Notes under the pieces: generated by a model
Database searches by the model: none
Seen by the model: only the letters and a program-made list of their open reading frames with translations
Told to the model about the DNA's origin: nothing
Source: Pararhizobium sp. A13
GTDB taxonomy: Bacteria > Pseudomonadota > Alphaproteobacteria > Rhizobiales > Rhizobiaceae
Length of the DNA stretch: 64,000 nucleotides
Reading direction: 5' to 3'
NCBI RefSeq assembly: GCF_040126305.1
Contig: NZ_CP149511.1
Span: 620,001-684,000 of the forward strand
Part shown: positions 18,337-27,674 of the stretch, in pieces
Position numbering within the stretch: the first letter of the stretch is position 1
How the letters are laid out: the number at the start of each line of letters is the position of its first letter
Position numbers and translations under genes: made by a program

Positions 18337-19074
18337 TCAGATCATGCCGCCATTGGCGCGCAGGACCTGGCCGTTGATCCAGGAGCCGTCCGGTCCGGTC
18401 AGGAAGGCAACGGCGGCGGCGATGTCTTCCGGGGTGCCGAGGCGTTCCAGCGGGTTCATCTTCGACATGCGGGCGATCAGTTCGTCCGACTTGCCGTTGA
18501 GGAAGAGGTCGGTGGCCGTCGGGCCGGGGGCGACCGCGTTGACGGTGATCGAGCGGCCGCGCAGTTCTTTCGACAGGATGGCGGTCAGCGTTTCGACGGC
18601 GGCCTTGGTAGCGGCATAGACGCCGTAGTTTTCGAGCTTCAGGCCGACGACGCTGGTCGAGAAGTTGACGATCCGGCCACCGTCACGCAGGCGCTTTGCC
18701 GCTTCCCGCAATGTGTTGAAAGTGCCCTTCAGGTTGATGTTGATCTGGCGGGCGAACAGGGCATCCGAGCTTTCGGCGAGCGATGAGAGCGTCATGATGC
18801 CGGCATTGTTGACGAGGACATCGACACCGCCGAAGGCAGCTTCAGCCGCGTCGAACATGCGGCGGACAGCGTCAGTGTCGCTGACGTCGGCTTTGGCGGT
18901 GAGCGCGCGGCCGCCCCTGTCTTCGATCTTGCGGGCCAATGCCTCGGCCGGAGCGGCATCGCCGGAGTAGTTGATGACGACGGTAAAGCCGTCCTTGGCG
19001 AGGCGTTCCGCAATGGCTGCACCGATGCCGCGGGAGGCGCCGGTGACGATAGCGACTTTGTTGTTCTCTGACAT
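18337..19074 (-). CDS. Short-chain dehydrogenase/reductase (FabG-like)
   Basis: 245 aa. TGASRGIGAAIAERLA is the NAD(P) glycine motif, VLVNNAGIM the second motif, and the catalytic YxxxK is YAATK (GVYAATKAAVETLT), with a preceding Ser in FSTSVVG. The C-terminal GPDGSWINGQVLRANGGM block is typical of FabG-like enzymes, here closest in look to 3-oxoacyl-ACP reductase-like stress SDRs. It is first in a probable two-gene unit with the SDR at 17337 (97-base gap) and divergent from the LysR gene at 19198. Confidence 0.88.
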   Translation of the reverse strand: MSENNKVAIVTGASRGIGAAIAERLAKDGFTVVINYSGDAAPAEALARKIEDRGGRALTAKADVSDTDAVRRMFDAAEAAFGGVDVLVNNAGIMTLSSLAESSDALFARQININLKGTFNTLREAAKRLRDGGRIVNFSTSVVGLKLENYGVYAATKAAVETLTAILSKELRGRSITVNAVAPGPTATDLFLNGKSDELIARMSKMNPLERLGTPEDIAAAVAFLTGPDGSWINGQVLRANGGMI

Positions 19075-19197
19075 TTCCGTCTTCCTTAAGTGTTCTGCGC
19101 CGCAGCGCGGTTTCGATGAGGAGAAGATGGTCCTTTCCTTGCGGCGGATAATCAGTCATTCTTCGGCATTACTATTCGGCAGCGGCGAACAATCATC

Positions 19198-20097
19198 ATG
19201 GACAGATTTGAGGCAATGCGGGTGTTTACCCGCGTGGTGGAGCGGCGCAGCTTCACGCTTGCCGCCGAGGACACGGGGCTTCCGCGGTCGACTGTGACCG
19301 ATGCGGTAAAACAGCTGGAGGCTCGGCTCGGGGTCAGGCTTCTGCAGCGCACGACGCGGCACGTCAGCCCGACGCTCGATGGTGAAGCCTATTACCGGCG
19401 GTGCCTGACGATCCTGTCCGATATCGAGGATGCGGAGGGCGCCTTTGCCGGCGCCAAACCGAAGGGGTTGTTGCGCGTCGATGTACATGGCAGGCTGGCA
19501 CGGCACTTCGTCCTGCCGGGATTGCCGGAGTTCCTCAGGGAATATCCGGGCATCCAGCTCTATATGAGCGAGGGCGACCGGCTGGTCGATCTGATCCGCG
19601 AAGGGATTGACTGCGTGCTGCGTGTCGGCGACCTGCAGGACAGCGACATGATCGCGCGCCGCGTCGGGCTGCTGGAGGAAGTCACTTGCGCCTCGCCCGA
19701 ATACATCGCCCGATTCGGCATGCCAAAGACCCTCGACGATCTCGGCGGGCACCAGATGATCGGCTTCTGGTCGACGGCAATCGGCGCATTATTGCCGCTC
19801 GAGTTCACGGTGGCGGGAACGATCCGCAATATCTCCCTGCCGGCGGTCGTTTCGGTCAATGGCGCCGATACCTTGGCGGCCTCGGCGCGGTTGGGGCTCG
19901 GCATCATGCAGGCGCCGCGCTATGCGCTGGAGGAAGACTTGAGGGACGGCAGGTTGGTCGAAATCCTGCCGGACAATCCGCCGACGCCGACGCCGGTATC
20001 GCTTCTCTATCCGCGCAGCCGCCAGCTCTCGCCACGCGTGCGCGTCTTCATCGACTGGCTTTCACGCGAATTTGCCGCGCGGCAGGTAGGCCGGTAA
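19198..20097 (+). CDS. LysR-family regulator divergent from the SDR pair
   Basis: 299 aa. The N-terminal helix-turn-helix spans about residues 2-60 (FTLAAEDTGLPRSTVTDAV), with the usual effector domain after residue 88. The 123-base gap to the divergent SDR start would hold a shared operator. Regulators of this subfamily often control the adjacent SDR gene, with repression relieved by the enzyme's substrate; that is family-based expectation, not shown here. Confidence 0.88.
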   Translation: MDRFEAMRVFTRVVERRSFTLAAEDTGLPRSTVTDAVKQLEARLGVRLLQRTTRHVSPTLDGEAYYRRCLTILSDIEDAEGAFAGAKPKGLLRVDVHGRLARHFVLPGLPEFLREYPGIQLYMSEGDRLVDLIREGIDCVLRVGDLQDSDMIARRVGLLEEVTCASPEYIARFGMPKTLDDLGGHQMIGFWSTAIGALLPLEFTVAGTIRNISLPAVVSVNGADTLAASARLGLGIMQAPRYALEEDLRDGRLVEILPDNPPTPTPVSLLYPRSRQLSPRVRVFIDWLSREFAARQVGR

Positions 20098-20285
20098 AAA
20101 GAAATCTTGCCTCGAGGCTTGCCTTTCGAGCTGGTGTTACCCACATCCGCGCCTCCAGCCGCATCGTCCAGCTTCATGGACGCACTCGCCGCACAGATTT
20201 CGAACCGCGCCGCTCGCTTAAATCCGTTTCGGGTTGCGGGGTGGTGCGTTAGATGTGCAAATGCCCGGGATTCAGGATTATCGAC

Positions 20286-21506
20286 ATGAACGCACATGAT
20301 ATCAGCGAAATCTCCGCCTGGTTGACAACCCAAGGCATCAAGGGCACCGACGAGATGGATATCGTCAACGGCTTCTGCCAGCGTGCCCGCGCCGCCGGCA
20401 TGCGGCTCGATCGCGCGCTGGCGCTGATCGACACGCTGCACCCCGTCTATGAGGGGCGCGCCTTCCAGTGGGACAGCCAGGAGCCAGTGAAGACGGCATT
20501 CGAATATGGGCCGACCAATGAGGGCGTTTCGGCGGAAAACTGGGAGCGCTCGGCCTTTCACTATATGCGCGAAAACAACAAGAACGAGGTCCGCCGCCGC
20601 CTCGGCTTCGGCGATCCCCTCGATTTCTTCACGCTCGACACGCTCCTGGCTGCCGGCCACAAGGACTATATCGCGATGATCCACCGGTTCGCCAAGGACA
20701 GCCATATCGGCGACATGGACTGTTTCTACTCGCATTGGACGACGATGGATGACGGCGGTTTTCGTGACGAGGACTTAGCGGCACTGCGGCAATTGGTGCC
20801 GGTGCTCGCGCTGGCGATCAAATCTGGATCGCTGACCCGTATCTCGCGCACCATCGCCGAGGTCTATCTCGGCGAGGACGCAGCAAAGCAGGTGCTGGAA
20901 GGCCGCATCTCGCGCGGCAAGGCGGAGCGGATTTCGGCGGTGCTGTGGTTCTCCGACCTGCAAAACTACACCCGCATCTCCGACAACCTGCCGCCGGACG
21001 AGATCATTCCATTCCTTAACGATTATGCCGACGCCGTCATTTCCTCGATCCACGAGGCGGGCGGTAATGTCTTGAAGCTGATCGGCGACGGCACGCTGGC
21101 GATCTTCAAGGCGGGGGAGCGGGAGGACGCCTGCGCCCGGGCCTTGCTGGCCGAGCAACTTTTGCGGGAAAAACTGAGAGGCTTGAACGAGCGCCGACGT
21201 TCGGAAAACCGGCCCGTGACGGAGGTCTATCTCGGGCTTCACATCGGTGACGTCTTTTATGGAAACATCGGCTCCAGCGATCGCCTCGATTTCACCGTCA
21301 TCGGCCCGGCCGTCAACGAAGTCAGCCGCATCGCTTCGATGTGCCGCTTCGTCGATCGCAGCGTCATCATGTCCTCGCAGTTCGTGGCCGCGGCCCCGCC
21401 GCCGCGCAATGCCGAGGTGGTCTCGATCGGCCGCTATGCGCTGCGCGGCGTCAAGCGGGCGCAGGAACTGTTCACACTGATGCCGCTGGAGAAGGTTGAG
21501 GAGTAA
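20286..21506 (+). CDS. Class III adenylate/guanylate cyclase with an uncharacterised N-terminal domain
   Basis: 406 aa from the ATG at 20286 (AGGA seven to ten bases upstream). The C-terminal catalytic domain (about residues 205-400) carries the two metal aspartates in WFSDLQNYTRIS and IGDGTLAIF, the lysine of LKLIGDG that favours ATP, and LDFTVIGPAVNEVSR with the transition-state Asn/Arg pair. The N-terminal 200 residues match no domain I know; they contain HYMRENNKNEVRRRLGFGD and look soluble, so they may be a sensory or oligomerisation module. The gene stands alone. Cyclase genes are numerous in rhizobia. Confidence 0.86.
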   Translation: MNAHDISEISAWLTTQGIKGTDEMDIVNGFCQRARAAGMRLDRALALIDTLHPVYEGRAFQWDSQEPVKTAFEYGPTNEGVSAENWERSAFHYMRENNKNEVRRRLGFGDPLDFFTLDTLLAAGHKDYIAMIHRFAKDSHIGDMDCFYSHWTTMDDGGFRDEDLAALRQLVPVLALAIKSGSLTRISRTIAEVYLGEDAAKQVLEGRISRGKAERISAVLWFSDLQNYTRISDNLPPDEIIPFLNDYADAVISSIHEAGGNVLKLIGDGTLAIFKAGEREDACARALLAEQLLREKLRGLNERRRSENRPVTEVYLGLHIGDVFYGNIGSSDRLDFTVIGPAVNEVSRIASMCRFVDRSVIMSSQFVAAAPPPRNAEVVSIGRYALRGVKRAQELFTLMPLEKVEE

Positions 21507-21518
21507 CGGCCGATCCGG

Positions 21519-22589
21519 TCAGACTTTCCGACCCTCCTCGTTGAAGAAATGCAGGTTTTCCACGGGCAGCCGGACGGCGACCTCCCCGTGCATGCCGAGG
21601 AAGCGGCGGTCCAGCGTGAAGGCCTTGAAGGCGACGGGGCCGAGCTTCAGGTGGACGATGATGCCGAAGCCGGTGGGTTCGACGAGATCGACGGTCGCCT
21701 TCAGCACATCCGGGCCTTCGGCGCCGAGCACCACATGCTCAGGCCGGATGCCGAGCGTGGCGCGGTTGCCGTCGGCGAGATTGGCAGTGCCGCCGAGCGG
21801 CAGGACGACGCCGCCGGTGAGGGCGAACTTTGCCATGTCGCCCGCCTGCATGTAGCGACCTTCGAAGAAGTTCATGCCCGGCGAGCCGATGAAGCCGGCG
21901 ACGAACAGGTTGGCGGGATTGTCGTAGAGTTCGAGCGGGCTGCCGACCTGCTGGATAATGCCGCCATGCATGGCAACGATCCGGTCGGCGAGCGTCATCG
22001 CCTCGATCTGATCGTGGGTGACGTAGATCGAGGTCGCGCCGAGGTCCTGGTGCAGTTTCTTGATTTCGGCGCGCATCTGTTCGCGCAGGCGGGCGTCGAG
22101 GTTGGAGAGCGGCTCGTCGAACAGGAAGGCCTTTGGCTGACGCACGATGGCGCGGCCCATGGCGACGCGCTGGCGCTGGCCGCCGGAGAGCGCCTTGGGA
22201 CGGCGCTCCATCAAGGGATCGAGCCCGAGTTTGTTGGCCGCGCTCGCGACGACGGAGGCGATCTTGTCCTTGGCGGTCCTCCTCAAACGCAGGCTGTAGC
22301 TCATGTTCTTCGCCACACTCATATGCGGATAGAGCGCGTAGGACTGGAACACCATGGCGATGTCGCGGTCCTTCGGCGCGAGGTCGTTGACCCGCTTGCC
22401 GGCGATGCGGATCTCGCCGTCGGTAACGGCCTCAAGACCGGCGATCATGCGAAGCAGCGTGGACTTGCCGCAGCCCGAGGGGCCGACCAGCACGACGAAT
22501 TCGCCGTCCTTGATTTCCAGATCGACGCCGTGCAGCACCGGATGGATGCCGTAGGATTTCTGTACGTGGGCGATATCGATGGATGCCAT
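21519..22589 (-). CDS. ABC transporter ATP-binding protein, carbohydrate type (MalK/UgpC-like)
   Basis: 356 aa. Walker A GPSGCGKST, signature LSGGQRQRVAMGRA, Walker B FLFDEPLSNLDARLR and the H-loop THDQIEAMTLADR are intact, with a C-terminal TOBE region (about 240-356). It powers the importer formed by the two permeases and binding protein of the same operon and sits last in it, four bases after the MalG-like permease. The C-terminal domain could serve regulation, as in MalK. Confidence 0.94.
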   Translation of the reverse strand: MASIDIAHVQKSYGIHPVLHGVDLEIKDGEFVVLVGPSGCGKSTLLRMIAGLEAVTDGEIRIAGKRVNDLAPKDRDIAMVFQSYALYPHMSVAKNMSYSLRLRRTAKDKIASVVASAANKLGLDPLMERRPKALSGGQRQRVAMGRAIVRQPKAFLFDEPLSNLDARLREQMRAEIKKLHQDLGATSIYVTHDQIEAMTLADRIVAMHGGIIQQVGSPLELYDNPANLFVAGFIGSPGMNFFEGRYMQAGDMAKFALTGGVVLPLGGTANLADGNRATLGIRPEHVVLGAEGPDVLKATVDLVEPTGFGIIVHLKLGPVAFKAFTLDRRFLGMHGEVAVRLPVENLHFFNEEGRKV

Positions 22590-22593
22590 GGGA

Positions 22594-23427
22594 TCAGCCT
22601 TTCACGGCGCCGGCCGTCAGGCCCTGCACGAGGTAGCGTTGGATCAACAGGAAGAACAGGCAGGCGGGGATGAGCGCCAGCACGCCCGCCGCCATCATCT
22701 GTCCGAAGTCGACCGAGAATTTCGACACGAAGGACAGGAGCCCGACCGGAAAGGTCGCCGCGTCGTTGCCGGAGATCAGCATCAGCGAAAACAGAAGCTC
22801 GCTCCAGGCGGCGGTGAAGACGAAGCCGAGTGTCGCGGCGATGCCGGGCAGCGTCAGCGGCAGGATGATCTGGCGAAAGGCGACAAACTGGGTTGCGCCG
22901 TCGATCATGGCGGCTTCCTCCAGGTCCTTCGGGATGCCGTCGAAGAAGGACTGCATCAGGAAGGTGGCGAAGGGCACGTTGAAAGCAGTGTAGACGATGA
23001 CGAGGCCGGTCAAACTGTTGGTGAGGCCAAGCGGCGAGAGGATCTTGAAGATCGGCGCGACCAGCATGACCAGCGGGAACATCTGGGTGAGCAGCATCAG
23101 CGTCACGATCCAGTATTTGCCGCGGAAATTGAAGCGCGACATGGCATAGCCGGCGAGCGAGGCAAGCACCGTGACGATGATTGCGGTCGAGCCCGAGACG
23201 ATCAGGCTGTTCTTGAAGAAGACCGGGAAATCGCTGTGCTTCAGCACGAACTCGAAATGCTCGAAGCTCGTGCGCGACGGCCACATCTTGATGCCTTCGG
23301 AATAGAGCAGCTTGTTCGGTGTCACCGACACCTTCAAGAGCCAGTAGAGCGGGAAGAGCGCAAAGGCGATGTAGGCGAAGATGGCCAGACGATGCGCGAC
23401 GACGGAGAGGATGCGTTTGGCAGTCAT
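22594..23427 (-). CDS. ABC sugar-type permease (MalG family)
   Basis: 277 aa with six predicted membrane helices and the permease EAA loop (EEAAMIDGATQFVAFRQIILP, about residues 180-200), which contacts the ATPase. The C-terminal LVQGLTAGAVKG ending is typical of MalG-like permeases. It lies four bases after the other permease and four before the ATPase. The substrate cannot be read from the sequence. Confidence 0.93.
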   Translation of the reverse strand: MTAKRILSVVAHRLAIFAYIAFALFPLYWLLKVSVTPNKLLYSEGIKMWPSRTSFEHFEFVLKHSDFPVFFKNSLIVSGSTAIIVTVLASLAGYAMSRFNFRGKYWIVTLMLLTQMFPLVMLVAPIFKILSPLGLTNSLTGLVIVYTAFNVPFATFLMQSFFDGIPKDLEEAAMIDGATQFVAFRQIILPLTLPGIAATLGFVFTAAWSELLFSLMLISGNDAATFPVGLLSFVSKFSVDFGQMMAAGVLALIPACLFFLLIQRYLVQGLTAGAVKG

Positions 23428-23431
23428 GATC

Positions 23432-24370
23432 TCAATCCTTGCTCAGGAGCCATTGCCGCAGGACGACGATCAGCATCGAATAGGTGATCAGGAGCACGAG
23501 CAGCACCAGCGCGATGGCCGAGGCATAGCCGAAATCGAGCCGCTTGAAGGCTTGCGTGAAGATGTAGCTTGCGACGATCTGGCTGCGGTCGGCCGGTCCG
23601 CCATTGGTCATGACGATGATCAGGTCGGCGAAGTTGGAAATCCAGACGGTGCGCAGCAGAACGGTGATGGCGATGGTCGGGGCGAGGAAGGGCAGGGTGA
23701 TGGAGATGAAACGCTGGAGGGGGCCGGCGCCGTCGATGCTGGCGGCCTCGTAGAGATCGCGTGGGATCGCTTGCAGGGCGGCGAGCAGGGTGATCGCGAA
23801 AAAGGGGATGCCCCACCAGACGTTGGCGATGATCGGTCCCCACATGGAAAGCTGCGGATCGGAGAGGATATTGGCCGGCTCGCTCATCAGGCCGAGGGCA
23901 TAGAACCAGTGGGGTAGGGGGCCGACGACGGGATTGAACAGCCACGACCAGTTGAGGCCGGCGAGGAAGCTCGGAACGGCCCAGGGCAGGAAGACCAGCG
24001 CCTGCACGATGGCGCGACCATGGAAGGGCTTGTCCAGTAGCAAGGCGAGGATGAGGCCGAAGACAAACTGCAGGAGGACGGACCAGCCGGTCCACCACAG
24101 CGTGTTCCGCAGCGCGCGATAGAAATTCTGGTCCTGCGACAGGGTCTTGAAATGGTCGAGCCCGATAAAGCCGCCGGAGAAGGGGTTGAGCAGCTGGATG
24201 TCGCGGAAGGCATAGGAGATGCCGAGCACCAGCGGCACCAGCATGACGGTGACGATCAGGATCAGCGCCGGCGCGCTGTAGAGATAGGGCGCGGAAGCAT
24301 CGGCCAGACGCTTTTTCAGCGGCCGCTGGTCCCTGCGTGAACCGCTGCTGAGGGCTGCGAGTGAATCCAT
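23432..24370 (-). CDS. ABC sugar-type permease (MalF family)
   Basis: 312 aa from the ATG at 24370; thirteen further codons exist upstream but have no ribosome-binding site. It has six membrane helices, an N-terminal cytoplasmic stretch (about 1-30) and the EAA loop YEAASIDGAGPLQRFISIT near residues 205-225. It pairs with the MalG-like subunit encoded next. Confidence 0.92.
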   Translation of the reverse strand: MDSLAALSSGSRRDQRPLKKRLADASAPYLYSAPALILIVTVMLVPLVLGISYAFRDIQLLNPFSGGFIGLDHFKTLSQDQNFYRALRNTLWWTGWSVLLQFVFGLILALLLDKPFHGRAIVQALVFLPWAVPSFLAGLNWSWLFNPVVGPLPHWFYALGLMSEPANILSDPQLSMWGPIIANVWWGIPFFAITLLAALQAIPRDLYEAASIDGAGPLQRFISITLPFLAPTIAITVLLRTVWISNFADLIIVMTNGGPADRSQIVASYIFTQAFKRLDFGYASAIALVLLVLLITYSMLIVVLRQWLLSKD

Positions 24371-24482
24371 CGTCAAATATTTCCGTTTCGCGGCGTGTCT
24401 TTCGGGCAAGCCGTGTTTCCAGTCAGGAATGAAGCCGCAGGCAGCGAACGGGAGGCTGCTGCCTGCAGCTCAGGGCTTATGA

Positions 24483-25748
24483 CTATTTGCTCGCGAGGAA
24501 CTTCTGCTGAGCCTTGGTCATATATTCAGCCCATTGCTTGGCCATCTCTTCGGGCGTGATATCGCCGAGCATGGCTTCCTGGCTGGTCTTGATCGCCATC
24601 GAATCCTTGAAGAAGGCGAATTCTTCCAGATAGGTCGGCATCACGGTCGGAATGGCGTCCTTGTCGGCCAGTTCCTCGAACCAGCCCTTGAACTGCTCGC
24701 TGGCATAGAAGGGGTCCTTCTCGGCCGCTTTCAGCGCGGGAAGGGCACCGATGCGCTTGTTCCACTCGATATTGCCTTCCGGGCCCTCGAGCGTTGCGAT
24801 CAGCTTCCAAGCGAGGTCCTTGTTGGCGCTTGCCGACAGCATCGACCAGCCGGCATAGCCGATGGTCGGGAAGGTCTTGCCGGACGGGCCCTTCGGCATG
24901 GTGGTGACGCCGTAGTCTGCCGCCTCCATGCGTTCGCTGATGGCGATCAAGGCGTCCGGGTCCTGGTCGAGCATGGCGCAGGTTCCGGTGTAGAAGCCCG
25001 CGACGATCTCGTTAAAGCCCCAGTTGACGCTGTCCTTCGGCGCATAGCCGTTCTTGTAGAGATCGGTCAACCAAGTGAAACCCTTGACCCAGCCTTCTTC
25101 GCTGAACTTCGAGGTGCCGTCTTCGTTGAAGTAGGTATTGTCGCCAGCCATCGTCGCGCCGAACATCATCCAGCCGTTGAGGCCGCCCGGGCCGCCGCGC
25201 ATGCAATAGGCATATTTGCCCGGCAGCTTCTTGATCTTTTCGGCGGCGGCAACGAAGTCGTCCATCGTCTTCGGTGGGCCTTCGACGCCGGCCTCGGCGA
25301 AGATCTTCTTGTTGTAGAACATGGCGCGCAGATAGAAGCCGTAGGGCAGCATATAGGCCGTGTCCTTAACGTCGCGGCCAAGTTCGAGCGCCCGGTCCGT
25401 CAGGCCAGAGGTGTGCTCCCATTCCTTGAGATAGGGCTCGAGGCTTTCGAGCATGCCGTTGTTGGCATAGAGCGACAGCCAGGTGTCGGGCATTTCCATC
25501 ACGTCCGGAATTTCGCCGGCCGAGACCATGGTGGCGAACTTCTGGAAGGCTTCGCCCCAGGGGAGCGAGATGACCTCGACCGTGGTGCCAGGATTCGCCG
25601 CTTCGAACTTGGCGACGATCGATTTCAGCGTCTCGGTGCGCTCGGGGCTGGTGATGACTTCCACCAGCTTCAGCTTCGTATCGGCAAGGGCGGTGCCTGC
25701 CATCAGGGAGGCGAACAACGTCGCCGCAATCAGTTTCCTCATTTTCAT
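24483..25748 (-). CDS. Extracellular solute-binding protein of a carbohydrate-type ABC importer
   Basis: 421 aa from the ATG at 25748, where a clear Sec signal peptide begins (MKMRKLIAATLFASL, cleavage near TALA-DT). Mature protein is family 1 solute-binding (KFEAANPGTTVEVISLPW, then MEMPDTWLSLYANNG). It is periplasmic. The gene follows the PLP-enzyme gene by only 37 bases, so the ligand may be the PLP enzyme's substrate or its precursor rather than a plain sugar; that is inference from position. Confidence 0.92.
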   Translation of the reverse strand: MKMRKLIAATLFASLMAGTALADTKLKLVEVITSPERTETLKSIVAKFEAANPGTTVEVISLPWGEAFQKFATMVSAGEIPDVMEMPDTWLSLYANNGMLESLEPYLKEWEHTSGLTDRALELGRDVKDTAYMLPYGFYLRAMFYNKKIFAEAGVEGPPKTMDDFVAAAEKIKKLPGKYAYCMRGGPGGLNGWMMFGATMAGDNTYFNEDGTSKFSEEGWVKGFTWLTDLYKNGYAPKDSVNWGFNEIVAGFYTGTCAMLDQDPDALIAISERMEAADYGVTTMPKGPSGKTFPTIGYAGWSMLSASANKDLAWKLIATLEGPEGNIEWNKRIGALPALKAAEKDPFYASEQFKGWFEELADKDAIPTVMPTYLEEFAFFKDSMAIKTSQEAMLGDITPEEMAKQWAEYMTKAQQKFLASK

Positions 25749-25785
25749 ATCCCCTTTTTTGTTTGGGTGGTTGCTTGCAGTCGTG

Positions 25786-26958
25786 TCAGCCTGATGAGGC
25801 GGCAGTGATCGCCGCCTCGAGATCGCTCCAGAGGGCCTCCGTTCCCTCCAGGCCGACATGGAGCCGTACCGACCGCGGACTGATGCCGAAGGCGACCGCG
25901 GAATTGGGTTGTGCTTTTTGCGCCAGAACGACGTCGCCCGGCACGATCAGGCTTTCGTGCCCGCCCCAGCTGACGCCCAGCTTGAACAGCTTGAGGTGAT
26001 CGGAAAACGTGCGGACATCGATACCGTCGCGGAAAATGAACGAGAAAAGGCCGGATGTGCCGGTGAGACCGGGCGCCAGCTGGTTGGCAAGGCCGGGATA
26101 GCAGACGGTCTCGACCGCCTCGTGGGCCTGCAGGCGCCTGGCAATGGAGAGGGCGGACTGTTCATGCGCCTTCATGCGGATCGGCAGTGTGCGCATGCCG
26201 CGGATCAAAAGCCAGGCATCGAAGGGAGAGAGCTTGCCGCCGAGATAGGGATAAGCTTCCCCGCGGATGCGGCCGATCAGTTCCTTCGAGCCGGCGACGA
26301 CGCCGGCAACGACATCGCTGTGGCCGCCGAGATATTTCGAGGCCGAATGGATGACCAGATCGACGCCGAGCGAGATCGGCTGCTGGAAGATCGGGCTTGC
26401 CCAGCTGTTGTCGATCGTGGTGATGACGCCGTGGCGTTTGGCAAGCGCTGCGAGTGCGGAGACGTCATGGGTTTCCATCACCCAGCTCGTTGGGCTCTCC
26501 AGATAGAGGAGTTTGGCGCCGGGCAGGGCCTTGGCGACCTCTTCCTCGTCGCGACCGTCGACATAGGTCACCTCGATGCGCATGCGCTTAAACAGGGTGC
26601 CGAACAGGCGAAAGGCATCCGGATAGAGGTGCCTGACGGCGACGATGCGGTCGCCAGGTTCGACGAAGGAAAGAACCGTGGAGGAAATGGCGGACATGCC
26701 GCTGGCAAAGCCGATCGCGTCCTGCGCACCTTCGAGCTTGGCCAGCATTTCCTCGAACATCCGCACGGTCGGATTGAGACCGCGTGTATAGATAGGACGG
26801 ACCTTTTCACCGCGATAGGAGGCGACCATGTCGTCATAATCGGTGAAGGTGAAGAGCGAGGTCTGCACGATCGGCGGTACGACCGCGTCATAGGCATTGC
26901 TCTCGTCATGGGCGACGATGAGGGAGGCATCTTCGAACGGATCGAACCCGTTGCTCAT
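25786..26958 (-). CDS. Cys/Met-metabolism PLP enzyme (cystathionine gamma-synthase / beta-lyase family)
   Basis: 390 aa, usual family length. PLP lysine in IHSASKYLGGHSDVVAG, phosphate-binding and aromatic stacking residues in FASGMSAISSTVLSF and in KVRPIYTRGLNPTVRMFE. The family performs beta- or gamma-elimination or replacement on sulfur amino acids. The start overlaps the stop of the gntR gene (ATGA), and an ABC importer follows, an unusual pairing for this enzyme. The reaction direction cannot be decided from sequence. Confidence 0.88.
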   Translation of the reverse strand: MSNGFDPFEDASLIVAHDESNAYDAVVPPIVQTSLFTFTDYDDMVASYRGEKVRPIYTRGLNPTVRMFEEMLAKLEGAQDAIGFASGMSAISSTVLSFVEPGDRIVAVRHLYPDAFRLFGTLFKRMRIEVTYVDGRDEEEVAKALPGAKLLYLESPTSWVMETHDVSALAALAKRHGVITTIDNSWASPIFQQPISLGVDLVIHSASKYLGGHSDVVAGVVAGSKELIGRIRGEAYPYLGGKLSPFDAWLLIRGMRTLPIRMKAHEQSALSIARRLQAHEAVETVCYPGLANQLAPGLTGTSGLFSFIFRDGIDVRTFSDHLKLFKLGVSWGGHESLIVPGDVVLAQKAQPNSAVAFGISPRSVRLHVGLEGTEALWSDLEAAITAASSG

Positions 26959-27674
26959 TTGGACATTTCCTTGATGTCTTCCTCTACGATGGCGAGGATT
27001 TTCAGTGTTTCGGCGCGCGCGCCCTCAGGGTCCTGCGCGGCAATGGCGTTGAAGAGTGTGCGGTGGAACGGGAATGACCGGCGGGCGAAATCCGGCCGAT
27101 CGAAAGGCTTTTCCCAAAAGCGTTCGAAGGCTTCGCGCATCTGTTCGAGGAGCTGCTTGAACAGCGGATTGTGGGTGGCGTCGTAGATGGCGAGGTGGAA
27201 GGCAAGGTCTTCCGGGCCGGATGTGCCCTTGGAAAGATGCACCCGCTCCATCTCGTTCAGCTTTTCCTCGATCATCGTCACGTCTTCGACTGTGCGCATG
27301 CGGGCGGCGACCATCCCGGCCTCGGCCTCGATGCCGCGGCGGACTTCCAGGGTCTTCAACAACACGTCGCGCAGATGCGTCGTCTCCAGCGAAAGCGGCA
27401 TGTGGATGGTGGCGCCGGAGATCGGTTTCAGGAGATAGGTGCCACTGCCCTTGCGCGCCTCGACCACGCCGAGAGCCTGAAAATGGCGGATGACTTCGCG
27501 GATGGTCGAACGGCCGACGGCAAGCGCCGCCATCAGCTCGCGCTCGGCCGGGAGCCGGTCGCCGGGGACGAGATTGGAGCGCTGAATATAGTCGGCGAGA
27601 GCGGCCGTCACCTGCCGGGCCCGATCGACCGGGGGCAGGGGGGCAAGCGCCGCTCTGGCATCCTTGTGCTTCAT
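26955..27674 (-). CDS. GntR-family (FadR/FCD type) regulator, first gene of the PLP-ABC operon
   Basis: 239 aa from the ATG at 27674, just past the longer frame start. The winged helix is seen in LPAERELMAALAVGRSTIRE (about 42-61), followed by an FCD ligand domain whose metal-binding histidines may be in EDLAFHLAIYDATHN and FPFHRTLF. It is first in the operon and overlaps the next gene by four bases, so it probably autoregulates the whole unit in response to the imported compound. Confidence 0.88.
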   Translation of the reverse strand: MKHKDARAALAPLPPVDRARQVTAALADYIQRSNLVPGDRLPAERELMAALAVGRSTIREVIRHFQALGVVEARKGSGTYLLKPISGATIHMPLSLETTHLRDVLLKTLEVRRGIEAEAGMVAARMRTVEDVTMIEEKLNEMERVHLSKGTSGPEDLAFHLAIYDATHNPLFKQLLEQMREAFERFWEKPFDRPDFARRSFPFHRTLFNAIAAQDPEGARAETLKILAIVEEDIKEMSK

